A DNA stretch of 64,000 nt, taken from Pseudozyma flocculosa PF-1. Taxonomy: Eukaryota > Basidiomycota > Ustilaginomycetes > Ustilaginales > Ustilaginaceae. The notes under the pieces were generated by a model. The model did no database searches, had not been told where the DNA came from, and worked only from the letters and a program-made list of their open reading frames with translations. This document shows positions 10,700-20,955 of this stretch, piece after piece. Position numbers and translations under genes: made by a program. Location of the stretch: the NCBI RefSeq assembly GCF_000417875.1, contig NW_006920880.1, forward strand, positions 502,260-566,259. The letters are read 5' to 3'. How positions within the stretch are numbered: position 1 is the stretch's first letter; each line of letters begins with the position of its first letter.

Positions 10700-12288
10700 C
10701 TGCGAGGTGCGGCAGTCGAGCGGGGCGGCGTGGTAGACGTGGTCAGTGGGTGAGATTGCAGACGAGAAGCGGGCAGCGTCTCGGGCCGGTGCTGCGAGAG
10801 GCGTCGTACTTCGACGGCGCAGACGACGAAGCGACGACGAGGTGGCGGTGTTGGGTGGGCGGTCGGGTATGGCGATGGTGTGGTGCTGGCGTGGGCGTCT
10901 CGCAGTGGTCGGCAGATGGCGCAGCAGTGGGCGGCCGGCGGGGCATGGGCGGCTGTTCCTGCCGGATCCTCCGGTCCCCAGACGAAATCTTCATCCGACG
11001 TCTCACCGGTCCCCCTCTGACTGGAACGGCAGAGCGCTCGCCGTTTTCCGTCAAGCCCTCCGATGGGAGCGAAACGGCCCCTAGCCCCTAAGTCTCCCAG
11101 TCGCACCGAGAGGCATCCTTCCCCGGCCGCCCAGCGATGCTCAGCCTGCTTCCGGTCCCGCCGAAACCCCCGTACTCGTCTCTAACAGCCCTGTGCGATC
11201 GCCTGAGCAATGAGCTCCCGCCTTCCGGCAGGTCGTCGGTGAATGCCGTCTTAGGTCGAGTCGAAGTTCGAAGGCAGCATTCCGCCGGGCAGCATTCGCC
11301 ATAGAGCGGCGGGACCGGCGCTATAATGGGCGGCAGAGGTGATGTCGTACGTCTGTCGAGGTCGTAATTTGGACGAGGTGGCTGAGGTCGGTCGTCCATC
11401 ATGGCGCCACACGTCGGGCATTCGTTCGATCGATAGTTGATTTGCAGCACATCGTCGTCATTTCGTCGTCGTCGTGGTCGTCGTCGTCGTGGCAGCGGTA
11501 CGGTCTGCACGAGTCGAGGGCAGCATTCTGTGGCGATACCAACCTTGACTATGGATCTTGAGGGGGACGGAGGGGTAGGGGGTGACTGTAAGGTGAGGTG
11601 AGCGAGAGAAGCTTTCGGATGGCGTCAGCGGGCGCTGCGCTCTGTTGGCGTCCAGCGCTGGCGGGCTGGCAGGCTGCACCAGGCTGGCTGCGTGGGCCCA
11701 GCAACCGTCCCTCTGCGACGCCGGGTGGCCTGGCCTGGCTGGCCCAACCTCGAATTTCGCTTCCGGGCCAGCCGTCACCGAGGGTCGCCAGCGGTCTTCC
11801 TGGCAGGCGTGGCCTGGCCAAGGCAGGTCAGCTGGGGCAGCAGAAAAATTCTCACGCTCTCTCGCTCGCAGTCCGTGTTCGGATCCTAGCCCCGACTTTC
11901 CAAGATCGGGGCAACCGGCATCGCCGATCGAAAACGAAAATCCAAAGCTCGACCCGATTTCCGAACTTCTGTCAGCTCGGCTCCGTGCGGACCTCCGTCT
12001 GAGGGTCCCGACCGGCTGAGGCCGTTTTGGCTTTTCTTCCGTCAGACGGCATTGGGCCGCACGCGCCCCGAGATTCGAGATGCACCTTTGGCCCTTTGCT
12101 ACCTGATCATCACTCCTCGGACACCACCACCTTCGCATCCCTATACCCGCCGCCCGTCGCCGCCTGCTCCTCATCTACGCTTCTCGCTGGCACGACTAGC
12201 GCTCAGCATTGCTTGCTCGACTTGGTCAGGAACGCGGCCCGCCCGACACCTGAACGCCGGACGTCACTCCGCACTCCTTCGCGCCGTC
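10700..12288. promoter_or_regulatory. Divergent intergenic region between eL34 and mitochondrial uL6m
   Basis: About 1.6 kb with no supportable gene; it must contain both promoters. It includes a CGT/CGA trinucleotide tract at about 11455-11492 (GTCGTCGTCGTGGTCG type) and GGCTGGCAGGCTGCACC-like units at about 11655-11690. No clear TATA box. Confidence 0.4.
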
Positions 12289-13322
12289 ATGGCATTCTCG
12301 TCTCCCTCGGGCTCTCGCGGCCTGCAGCGGGCCGCCTCGACGATGCTGACGGCCAGTAGCCGCGTCGCCACGTCTAGCGCGCCCGCACACCCGGCCATGC
12401 TCGGCCACTCGGTCCGCCACTCGCACGTCGGCTCCGCACCACTCTACATGCCCACCTCCACCACCCTCGAGATCCTCCCCTTCCCGCCTCACCCGAACCC
12501 CTCGCGACCTCTGTCCACATCGCTGCGGTACGCCAAGACGGCCGTCATCCGCGGTCCGCAGGGCGAGACCGTGGTTCCGCTGCAGGACTGCATCGACCTC
12601 GACCTCGAGGCGCCAAAGGCTGCCTCCGCCGACGCCGCCACCTCCACCAGCGGCGAAGATGCCGAACCGACAAAGCTCACGCTGCGGGTCAAGGATGCCG
12701 ACGTCAAGGCGCAGCGCTCCTTCTGGGGCCTGACGCGGGCGCTCCTCGCCAACGCCATCACGGGCGTTTCCGAGGGCCACTCTGTCGCGCTGCGCCTCGT
12801 CGGCGTCGGATACCGTGCCTCGGTCGAGCCCGACCCGTTACCCCGCACCTCGAAGCTCCAGTCGGCCCTCTCATCCGGCCGCACCTTCTTCCTCAACGAC
12901 GCGCAGAAGGCGTGGGAGATTGAGCGGCTACGGAGGAACGAGGAGGCGGCCGCCAAGGCCGGCCCGAGGATGCGCCTCAACATCCGGCTGGGCTACTCGC
13001 ACCCCGTCCTGCTCGCAGTTCCTTACGGCATCACGGCCTCGACGCCCCAGCCCAACCGCATCCTCCTCCGCGGCGCAGACAAGGAGCAGCTCGGCCTCTT
13101 TGCCAGCCAGATCCGGAGCTGGAGGAAGCCCGAGCCTTACAAGGTGCGTGTCGCCCGCTGTCGCCGCGCGGTGCCCCGCCGGCCACGACTGCCGTACGGC
13201 TCGCATGCTGACCATGTCGGCGCGTCTCTGTTCCATCTCCTCCCCCTGACCAAACCCAACAGGGCAAGGGCGTCTTTGTCGGCGATGAGACCATTCGCCT
13301 GCGGACGCCAAAGAAGAAGTGA
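12289..13322 (+). CDS. MRPL6: Mitochondrial large-subunit ribosomal protein uL6m
   Basis: Mitochondrial homologue of bacterial ribosomal protein L6. Exons 12289-13143 and 13263-13322, intron 13144-13262 (GTGCGT...CAACAG); 304 residues. An Arg/Ser-rich, acid-poor N-terminus (MAFSSPSGSRGLQRAAST onward) fits a mitochondrial presequence. L6 signatures: RLVGVGYRASV, RLNIRLGYSHPVLLAVPYGI, then in exon 2 GKGVFVGDETIRLRTPKKK, the usual C-terminal L6 motif (GKGI/V...). An insertion of about 50 residues (Ser/Thr/Ala-rich, about 105-125, plus a Lys/Arg-rich stretch around 205) is longer than in bacterial L6. In-frame ATGs exist upstream but the presequence-like start here is favoured. Confidence 0.92.
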
Positions 13323-13531
13323 TCGCACGCCGCACCGCAGCGAGTTTCACCTGTACCACCACCCCACTCTCCGCCGTCCGCAATCTCACTCGCAGCATGC
13401 ATCCGCAGTCCGCACACGATGTCCTGTTCGCTCCCCCCAGCACGCGCCGTCACAGTCGTCCTGATGAGCGGGCGTAGAATCTGCCTGGCGAGACTGAGCA
13501 TGCATTGCGAACCGAGGCGGGGAGACATCCA

Positions 13532-15349
13532 TCACCTAGCAGCGCCCTGAGCCACGTCGAGGGCATCTACGCTCTCGGCCAGCGAGGCAACGTCGGCATC
13601 GGACTCGGAAAACGAGTCGGCGGCATCCTCGTGGTCGGCCGCCCAGTCGCTGTCGCCCTCGTCGTGCGGGACGCCGCCGTCGAGAGCGATACGTCGGCGG
13701 CCATGCTCTAGTCCGTCCTGTCGCGGTACGGGGATCCGTTCCCACTCCTCGTCGGCATCCCTGACCTCGGGCCCCTGCTTGGCTGCCCCCGCCCGCGACG
13801 ACAGAGGTACGACGGTGACATCGCCCACGTCGTCGCCGCCGCCGTTGTCGCGAGCGTGGTCGTCACCCTCGCCGTCGTCGTTCTCGCTGCCCTCTACCGG
13901 CGTAGCGAGGCGGTGGGCGTGCACGTCGCTGTGTCGCGCCCACCTCCTCACCCGCCTCTCTATCAGCTTGGCCTCCTCTGCCTCGGACCCGGACAGCTCC
14001 GATCCAGTCTCCTCCGGTATCGCAGCATCGTGACCTGCCGCTCCACCACCGCCGAGGTGGTCGACGGACGCAGCCGACGACGACATGAAGCCCGCATCGT
14101 CGGTATCCTCATCCGGGTTCCACGCGCGCACGGAGCCGCCGTCGCGCGAGTCGAGGTCCGTCGTCGGGGGCGTCTCGATGCCTCCGGCCAACTGTGCGGC
14201 GCGCGTCGCCTGTGGGCCAACGCCGGGCCCTCCGAGCACGTGCGACGATGCGGCGGTGCTGACCGAGTCGCTCCGTCGCCGGTCGCGGTCGGCACCTGTC
14301 CCGCGGCGGCGCGGCCGACGCGAGCCCCGTGCGAGCGGGTTCGGGTTGAGGATCCAGGTGTGCCTGCCCTGCTGGCCGGCAGCCGGCGTCGACGTCGACG
14401 TCGACGTCGAGGATGGGCCGGCGTCTTTGGAAAATGACGGGCAGCCGTGGATACGAGCGAGGCAGTGGACGGCGAGGCGCAGGAAGGGATCCGGGATGGA
14501 CCAGACCAGCGCGTTGGGCGTGCGCTGCAGCTCGACGATCTGCGCGGCGTCGATGTCGTCGTCGATGTTGTCGTCGTCGTCGTCGCGCCCGTCCACGGCC
14601 TCGCTGGGTTGGGCCACGACGCGGTACTGCTCGTCGACCAGGACGCGACCCCGGCCGCGCTGCTTGACGTCCGGGGTGACAAAGACGGTCTCATCGAGCC
14701 AGAGCTTGATCTCGGCCTCGGCCTTGCACACGGTGCGCTCGACGGGCCCGTCGCCGGGGGTCCCGAAGCGCTCGCGATCGACGTTGATGCGATCGCTGAG
14801 CACCTTGCGGGCGTCCTTGAGGCTCATGCGGAACTGGCCGGAGCTGGCGCTGCTGGCGTCGTAACACGGCTCGGCGGCGCGCGTAGATCCGTACTGCGGG
14901 ATGGGCAGGCTGGTCGACTTTGAGCCCGAGCCGGTCTTGAGGTACGCCGAGGCAGGAAAGGTCGAGGAGCGGGGGTTGGCCTGCAGCCGAAAGTCGGCCG
15001 GCGTGGGTCGCACCACGTGCGGATTTCCCGCCAGCCGGGCGTTGTCGGCGCGCCTGGCCTTGCGCTTCGAAAGGTCGCGGGCGGGTCGAGCGCCAGCGCC
15101 GCCGAGTCGACCCGATGTCGATGTCGACGTCGACGTCGACGAGGCCGGGGCCCGCAAAGGTGCGCCGTTGAGGTGCTTGAGCTGCGGGTTGCGCAGGATC
15201 GAGGGCAGCGACATCGGGATCGCACCCGTACTCGCCACCGGTAGACCCGCCTTGGTTTTGTCGGCTTCCAGCGAGGGTGGCGACCGTGCCACGGCGTCCA
15301 GCTGGACGACGGGCGGGTGCAGCTGTAGTCCTTGCTCGGGCTCTGTCAT
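13532..15349 (-). CDS. Hypothetical protein with an R3H-like segment
   Basis: Unrecognised at family level. Single exon of 605 residues from ATG at 15349; the frame is also open to an ATG at 15541, but that extension is Pro/Ser-rich and looks like leader. The N-terminal third is Ser/Thr-rich and contains LPSILRNPQLKHLNG and KRKARRADNARLAG. A conserved-looking core (about 230-390) has SLKDARKVLSDRINVDRERF, an acidic stretch DDDDDNIDDDID, then FLRLAVHCLARIHGCPSFSK followed by HTWILNPNP; that pattern resembles an R3H nucleic-acid-binding domain (R..xHxLA..xG..S.S). The C-terminal third is acidic and disordered. Two TSTSTSTS stretches are encoded by palindromic GTCGAC repeats (14391-14412, 15117-15140). 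R3H assignment is an inference from a short motif. Confidence 0.6.
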   Translation of the reverse strand: MTEPEQGLQLHPPVVQLDAVARSPPSLEADKTKAGLPVASTGAIPMSLPSILRNPQLKHLNGAPLRAPASSTSTSTSTSGRLGGAGARPARDLSKRKARRADNARLAGNPHVVRPTPADFRLQANPRSSTFPASAYLKTGSGSKSTSLPIPQYGSTRAAEPCYDASSASSGQFRMSLKDARKVLSDRINVDRERFGTPGDGPVERTVCKAEAEIKLWLDETVFVTPDVKQRGRGRVLVDEQYRVVAQPSEAVDGRDDDDDNIDDDIDAAQIVELQRTPNALVWSIPDPFLRLAVHCLARIHGCPSFSKDAGPSSTSTSTSTPAAGQQGRHTWILNPNPLARGSRRPRRRGTGADRDRRRSDSVSTAASSHVLGGPGVGPQATRAAQLAGGIETPPTTDLDSRDGGSVRAWNPDEDTDDAGFMSSSAASVDHLGGGGAAGHDAAIPEETGSELSGSEAEEAKLIERRVRRWARHSDVHAHRLATPVEGSENDDGEGDDHARDNGGGDDVGDVTVVPLSSRAGAAKQGPEVRDADEEWERIPVPRQDGLEHGRRRIALDGGVPHDEGDSDWAADHEDAADSFSESDADVASLAESVDALDVAQGAAR

Positions 15350-15839
15350 GGTCGAAGATGATCCGATCGGCTGGGAGCGAGGCTGATGCTTCCGTACGAG
15401 GCCGGATCGAGGGTCTATGTCTGAAGAAGGGGGCGGATAGTGAGGCGAATGTGTCTGGGGACTCGTCGGCCACGAGCGCCTCGAAAGGTCGTCGGTGGTG
15501 TGGGCGGGACAAACGAGTGGCAAGCAGGGCTGCAGCGACATCGGCGGCGGAGGCTACAGCCTCGGCGGCTGCGCTCCTCGTCCGGAAGACGGACATGTGG
15601 AGAGCCCCGCGGAAGGGGTTAGTCAGCGACGTCGAGCGAACGTGACTCTTCTCGACACCTGACTCGAGCCGCCGCGCCGCGCCTTGTTGCCATTCTCATT
15701 CGCTCGCCGCATCATCGCTTCCCCTCTGGAGTCACACGCCAGTCAAGCCCGGTCGGTACACACGCGACGGATGGCACCGATCGATAGCGTTGCATCAAGG
15801 ACGTCGCCGTTCCTCCTACGTGAAGCACATCGCAAATCG
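15350..15839. other. Gap between two minus-strand genes
   Basis: About 490 bp. It holds the likely 5' leader and promoter of the R3H-like gene and the 3' flank of the Tvp15-like gene. No separate gene seen. Confidence 0.35.
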
Positions 15840-17050
15840 TCAATCCGCCGTCGCCGGCCGAGCCTCGTTGGCCGTTCGTTGTTTGCGCCGGGGCACGTCG
15901 GGGTCGATGCCTCTTGGATCCTGTCCTGAACCTCGCCAGGCGTCTGCACCACCGGCAGCGAGCTTTTCCCGCGGCGGCGGCGGGTACCTGGGCGTACCTC
16001 CCGCCGACGACAGCCTTCGCCGCGCGGCGCTGGGACCCGCCGTGTCGGAACCTTCGCTGTCCGACGACACGTCGAGCTCTCCGACGCCCGGGATGTGAAC
16101 CGACCGCTTCGACATCATCGAGAACGCCTCCGACCCGCGCCGGGATGGATGGAACGGCGGGTGGGGCCGCATCAGCGGCTTGCTCTCCCCGCCCCTGGGA
16201 TCGCGAGCGCGGACAATGTACGCCGATGACTGCGGGCTCTGCCGGCCGGTGGCGAGACAGTCGAGCTCCAGCGTCGCCCGCCCCGGCGACATGCCCTCGG
16301 GTGTCTGCCTCGATGCATCGTCTGTCGCGGCCTGCGATGGTCGAGGACCATGCTGAGCTGCCCCATCGGACCTCTCGGGCTCGGCGATGCCCATGCCCTT
16401 CTCAAAATCGAGCGGGCACCGCGCGCAGTCTACGTGGCCCTCCGTGCTCATGCTCTCCGACGCTGGCAGGCGGGTAAAGAGGCCGATGGCGATCTGCGCG
16501 ACGCCGAGCACGACGAGGGTGCCGCACAGCGCCCACAGCAGCCTCTCCTTGGTGCGGAAGCCGCGGAGCTCGTGGATGCCCTGGACGGCGCTGACCCGCG
16601 ACGGTCCGATGTGTGCCGCTTGCTGGCTCATGATCCGATGTCCGATGGGCACGCCCTCCTCCAGGGGCGGTCGCGGCAGGTGGTCGAACTGGATGATGGC
16701 CACCAGGATGCACACGACGCCGCGGCCGGTGTGCGAGTTCAGCGTGGAAAAGCAGCGGGCGCAAAAGTGGCCCGCCCGTCTGGGGAAGCACTCGAGCGCG
16801 ACAAAGAGGATCCCAAACAGGCCCGTCACCACCGCGATGGCCGTCGAGTGGTACTCGAACTCGGCTGTCGGCGAGTCGGGTTGCAAGGGCAGGTGGCAAG
16901 GGCAAGCGATCAGGGACAGATCCTGCCACGGTTGCAGCAGCGTCCTCGGGATCGTGGCGACTCACGTCTCAGGACCTGGTTGAGGACCGCGCCCGCCATC
17001 GTCGCCAGCCCGGCAGCGACGTGGACGACCTTGAAGATGACCTCGGACAT
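15840..17050 (-). CDS. Tvp15-like (COPI-associated family) Golgi membrane protein with long cytosolic tail
   Basis: Predicted four-helix membrane protein of the Tvp15/COPI-associated family, which sits in late Golgi vesicles. Exons 16966-17050 and 15840-16864, intron 16865-16965 (GTGAGT...CAG, phase 1); 369 residues. Exon 1 encodes helix 1 (MSEVIFKVVHVAAGLATM...). Exon 2 gives helix 2 (STAIAVVTGLFGILFVALE), a CFPRRAG turn, the family-typical SHTGRGVVCILVAIIQF helix 3 and helix 4 (WALCGTLVVLGVAQIAIGLF). Yeast Tvp15 is about 145 residues; here a further 200-residue Ser/Pro/Arg-rich tail follows, with HPPFHPSRRGSEAFSM and DVSSDSEGSD, which looks like a phosphorylated cytosolic region. Family call rests on topology and the GRG motif, so moderate. 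Confidence 0.68.
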
Positions 17051-18912
17051 TGTCGTGTGAGGGGATTAGCCTTGCGAGTGTGGATACATTCGCTCCGCAA
17101 AGGAGAGCGGCTCCATATAGGATGAGGATGGTGAAGAGCAGAGGCGGGCATCCCTTGAAAAGCGGACCTCGTTGCGACCCACCACCCATCACAGCGTCGC
17201 CACTCACGCAAGTACGTACATTTCGGATGCAGGCCGACGGCCCCAAGGTGGGTTCACCGACGATGGCTGCATCGTACGGTGGCCATCGGCTGACCCCCGA
17301 CCGTCGGGCCACACCCGACGCGTCCCATTTCGGGTCTGCCGTGCCTCGGTGCCACCGTGAGCGGTTGGAGCGAGGACAAAGGAGTGACCCACCGCGATGC
17401 GATGTGGGTTGTCTTGACGAGACGAGACTTTGGGGAGAGGTGGGCTGGCTGCCCTCGAAACACGAGGCAAGCTACGTAGAGTGCCATCAAGCACACGGGC
17501 TGCCTCCGCGCCTTTGCTGACCGCAGCCTGGCCCCCTGTTGCAAACGCCATAGTCAGGGGTGGTGATCAGCAGGGGATATCACAGGAGCCTCCCTTGTGC
17601 CGCCTGGATGGGCCGGCAGCCGAAAGGTGGAGCTCAGTATGCAGGTCTCTTCCTCGTCGACGCGAGGTCCGAACGCGATGAGAAATGGAAGCGGCACAGG
17701 CCAGCTTGAAAGACGGTTGGACCGGGCCACGGCGGCTGGAAGGCAGAGTGGTTGAGTGGCGGTGCCATATTGGATCTCGCTCGTTGCCTCGCACACGCCT
17801 TCGCCATCAGCTGAGCGGGCGACGCATCTCGATGCCTCCTTGTCCTGTCCCCTTCGGAGCCGAAGATCAAAGGTGTTGCTGACAAGCCCGGATCGGAGAG
17901 CAAAGGCGGGCGGAGCTCGCAAGACTGAGACTGCGCTTGCTCAGGCGCTGGATCGCGACCCTGTCCCCTAAGTACCTTGTTCACCACTTGTAGCCAACAA
18001 AGGTGACCGGGTGGACAAGAGACCTCATGCCCTCCCTCTTGGGATCGGGCGCGTGCGGCACATCTGACTGCTGCCGTTTTTGCAGGCTGAGCAACACCTT
18101 GTGATGCTACACACCTCGTGATGCTAGTTGGTCAACATCTTTCTGGCTGGCATGCAATTTGTTGAGTGGCAGATGTAGCAGCAGATGTGAGTGCCTGGTC
18201 AAGCAGCACGGTGGCATCCCTGTCGACACATTGCTTCGGGGCCGAGGGTTGAAGATGTCGCCGGCGGGGCCGGATCAGGAAGCGAGCCTAGGGCGAAAGA
18301 GGCCGGCATGCACGCCGCTGCAGGCTGTGCCGAGCGAAGCCGGGCCCAAAGGGGCCGCGCATGTCTTGGCGGCATAGGCAGGGCTGGGCTAGCGCCGCTG
18401 GCTGGGCCAGTAGTCAACAGCCGCGGCCAGCAGCCTGCCAGCTCGACCCTGCTTGCTTGCTTGCTGGGGCCTTGACTCTTTTGCCGGCCCGGGTGGCGGA
18501 GCACGGGGGCAGCGCACAGCCTCTTTTTGAAGACCAACGGAAGCTGAACAAGCCGGGCCGGCGCTGCTGCTGCTGTCAGTTTCCAGCGGCAACCGCACAG
18601 CCTCGTCCACCGGAGGTCTGTCTGGCCCTTGCCAGCAACCACCGGCAGAGCTAGTAGTGTCGCTGGCAACCCCAGCGTTGGCCCGTTCACGCACGTACCT
18701 ACGCAGCGCCTGGCCAGCTCAGCCCTCTGCCCTGTGTGGCGGTGAGGGCAGCCACATAAAGACACAGAGAGAAACCCGGCCGTCGGGCCCATCGTCTGCA
18801 CCACCATCAGCCACCCCGCACACCTAGCAAACCTCAAAGTCGCCTCCGCCTTGCCTCTCAGCAACCGCCACCACCTCGCACCAGCACCACCCTAACGACA
18901 CCCTCGCCCTCG
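17051..18912. promoter_or_regulatory. Divergent region between Tvp15-like and PGG-repeat genes
   Basis: About 1.9 kb with no supportable gene. It includes a repeated TTGTGATGCTA/CTCGTGATGCTA pair at about 18100-18126 and TTGCTTGCTTGC at about 18450-18466. A weak ACATAAAG at about 18752 could serve as a TATA-like element for the PGG-repeat gene about 160 bp downstream. Confidence 0.35.
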
Positions 18913-19599
18913 ATGTCCTACTACCCTGGCGGCCCCGGCGGGTCCAGTTACCCTGGCGGTCCCCAGTCGTCGTACCCGGGCGGCCCTCAATCGTCGTACC
19001 CAGGAGGCCCGCAGTCGTCGTACCCGGGAGGTCCCCAGTCATCTTACCCCGGCGGTCCTCAATCGTCGTACCCCGGCGGGCCCGGTGGCTTCGGCGGCCC
19101 CGGCGGAAACCCTCCGTACCCTGGCGGCCCTGGCGGCGGCTACCCGGGCGGACCTGGTGGCTACGGTGCCTCTCCCTCTCCCTCTCCCGGGCCCGGAGGC
19201 TTCCAGTCGCCACCGCCTCACGACCAGCAGGGGTACAACAGCAACCTCCCTCCCGCGCCGTACGGTGGCGCCAACCCGGGCCAGAACACCGACCACCAGG
19301 GCGTGCAGTACGACGCGCAGGGCAACCCGCTGCCCGACGGCGAGCGCGGTCTGGGCACCATGGCGGCGGGCGCGGGCGCCGGCTGGCTCGGCAACAAGAT
19401 GACGGGCAACCACATGGGCACGTTTTCGTCCATGGCCGGCGGCGCCATTGCCGCGCAGCTGGGCAAGAAGCTGTTTGAAAAGTTTGACGACAAGAAGAAC
19501 CACCAGAACCCGCCCTACGGCGGCGGCGGCGGCTACGGCGGTGGACCCCCGCCCAATCCGGGCCACCACGGCGGCGGCGGCTTCTTTGGCAAGTTCTAG
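18913..19599 (+). CDS. PGG-repeat glycine-zipper protein
   Basis: Single-exon protein of 228 residues, function unknown. The N-terminal 75 residues are a tandem array: five perfect SSYPGGPQ units and a sixth SSYPGGPG, then degenerate YPGGPGG units. A Pro/Gly/Gln linker leads to a conserved-looking segment DGERGLGTMAAGAGAGWLGN followed by GTFSSMAGGAIAAQLGKKLFE, where small residues recur every fourth position, as in glycine-zipper or 2TM membrane-inserting helices. The C-terminus is GGGGYGGG-rich and ends FFGKF. Similar Pro/Gly-repeat plus glycine-zipper proteins are common in fungi and often membrane or surface associated, but no role is established here. No classical signal peptide. Start chosen as the only ATG before the repeats. 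Confidence 0.82.
   Translation: MSYYPGGPGGSSYPGGPQSSYPGGPQSSYPGGPQSSYPGGPQSSYPGGPQSSYPGGPGGFGGPGGNPPYPGGPGGGYPGGPGGYGASPSPSPGPGGFQSPPPHDQQGYNSNLPPAPYGGANPGQNTDHQGVQYDAQGNPLPDGERGLGTMAAGAGAGWLGNKMTGNHMGTFSSMAGGAIAAQLGKKLFEKFDDKKNHQNPPYGGGGGYGGGPPPNPGHHGGGGFFGKF
18943..19086 (+). repeat. 24-bp coding tandem repeat (six units)
   Basis: Six 24-bp units encoding SSYPGGPQ (the last SSYPGGPG). DNA copies differ mainly at third positions (GGC/GGA/GGT, CAG/CAA), so the peptide is kept while the DNA has diverged, suggesting selection on the repeat sequence. Confidence 0.9.
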
Positions 19600-19973
19600 G
19601 CCACGATGCGCCGCCACTGGACAATCGATTCGCATCGCATCGCATCGCATCGCATCGCATCGCCTTGCCCTGCCTCGCCTCACCTTGCCTCGCCTCGTCT
19701 GGACTCATGACACCATCTCAAATCCGCTCCTCTGTCTCTCGCTCGCTGTTCCACCTCGCTTGCTTCCCAGCCTTGTCTATAGCGTGGCTTCCATTCGCAT
19801 CTCGCCTCTCTGTCGTCCTCGCACCTCGTCGTCGTTTCTCCCCCCTTTGTACCGCTACCGAAACGATCCGCACACTGATACCAGCAGCAACGATGGACTT
19901 CGTCCTTGCTTCGCCGTGTGATTGATGGCCACAGTGAAGCGACTTGTCGCGCCTCGCCACTCGGCGCCGTGCT
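19600..19973. other. Convergent 3' flanks of PGG-repeat and thioredoxin-like genes
   Basis: About 370 bp with the CGCAT microsatellite and pyrimidine-rich sequence; no gene seen. Confidence 0.4.
19631..19660 (+). repeat. CGCAT pentanucleotide microsatellite
   Basis: Six perfect CGCAT units, preceded by a further partial copy, in the likely 3' UTR of the PGG-repeat gene; followed by CCTTGCCCTGCCTCGCCT-type degenerate units to about 19700. Confidence 0.9.
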
Positions 19974-20519
19974 TCAAGCGACAAAGGCGGCGAGCGTGTC
20001 TTTGCTCTTGCACTCGTCGTCTTCGAGCCTGGCCGTCTCCTTGCCCTATTTGTCGGTGGCATGCCGGGGGAGAGGGGGATGGGGGTTTGGTGAGCGGACC
20101 AGGATGTCGTCGACTCGCGCTGGTCTCGCTTTGCAGCTCACGTTTTCGATTCTGAGGATGGTGGGAATGCACTTGAGGCCGTACTCTTTCCTGTACCGGT
20201 TCTCGGGCGTCTTCCATCTGTGGAGCCGGTGCGGGGAGAGAAGAGAGGGTGAAGGCCTCGTCAGTACTCTGGCTGTGGCACTGCACTGTACGGATGATTC
20301 AATCTGGACCCACTCTGGCTTTTCGCCGACGAGGATCATGTAGGCGTGTGCGCCGTTGGTCGCCTTTTCGTCGACAAAGACGGACTGGATGGCGGGCTGG
20401 GCGTCGACGCAGTCTGGGCACCAGGGGGGCGAGCCGGAGCTGAAAAAGACGAGGTAGTGCGTCGATGCCGCCGCGCTGGTGGGCGATGGCGGGGTGGTGT
20501 GTGTCGTGTCGAGGGGCAT
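19974..20519 (-). CDS. Thioredoxin-like protein of the TXNDC17 (TRP14/DUF953) family
   Basis: Small cytosolic thiol-disulphide protein. Three exons: 20314-20519, 20142-20217 and 19974-20045; introns 20218-20313 (GTGGGT...CACAG) and 20046-20141 (GTGAGC...AATAG); 117 residues, close to human TXNDC17 (123). The redox centre is PPWCPDCVDAQPAI, the WCPDC motif that separates this family from classical WCGPC thioredoxins. The first junction rebuilds VGEKPEWKTPENRYRKEY and the second ILRIENGKETARLEDDEC, both matching the family (VG..P.WK.P.N.FR...; PTLL). Divergent from uracil-DNA glycosylase with a 436-bp shared promoter region. The first donor was chosen because only it restores phase and the EWK motif. 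Confidence 0.9.
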
Positions 20520-20955
20520 GGCGGTGGTGGTGGTGCGAGTGGTGGTGTGGGTAAGAGAGCGAGGTGAAGCAGGCAGGCAGGGTGACCTTTGACGCCCAAT
20601 CGACCCTTCGACCCTTTGACCCTTTGACGCGCGATTCCATTCCCGACTTCCGACTTCCGCACCGGGTTGGACGCCACGAGCCTCCACACCCTGCGCGGGA
20701 CCCCTCTGTGACGCGTGCAGGTACACCGACCGAGACCATCTTGTCGGCCGGCCCTCGCCTTGCGTCGAGTCTTCTTCCATCGTCGCACCAGCTACCCGCC
20801 CTACTCGCCACCCCCAGCAGACCACCTCGCTCACCATTCTGCCGTTCCGCATCCTCAACAGAGCTTCCCACTCCCGCCTCGCCCACATTCGCATCTCGGC
20901 GCGCAACCCACCCCCGCCTCCCCTCGCCCTCGCACCTCGACACCCGCTCGCCAAC
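20520..20955. promoter_or_regulatory. Shared promoter region of TXNDC17-like and UNG genes
   Basis: Divergent 436-bp region. At 20580-20635 there is a short cluster of near-repeats: TGACCTTTGACGC, CGACCCTTCGACCC, TTTGACCCTTTGACGC. Two GACTTCC copies follow at 20643-20658. No TATA box. Whether the cluster binds a factor is unknown. Confidence 0.45.
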
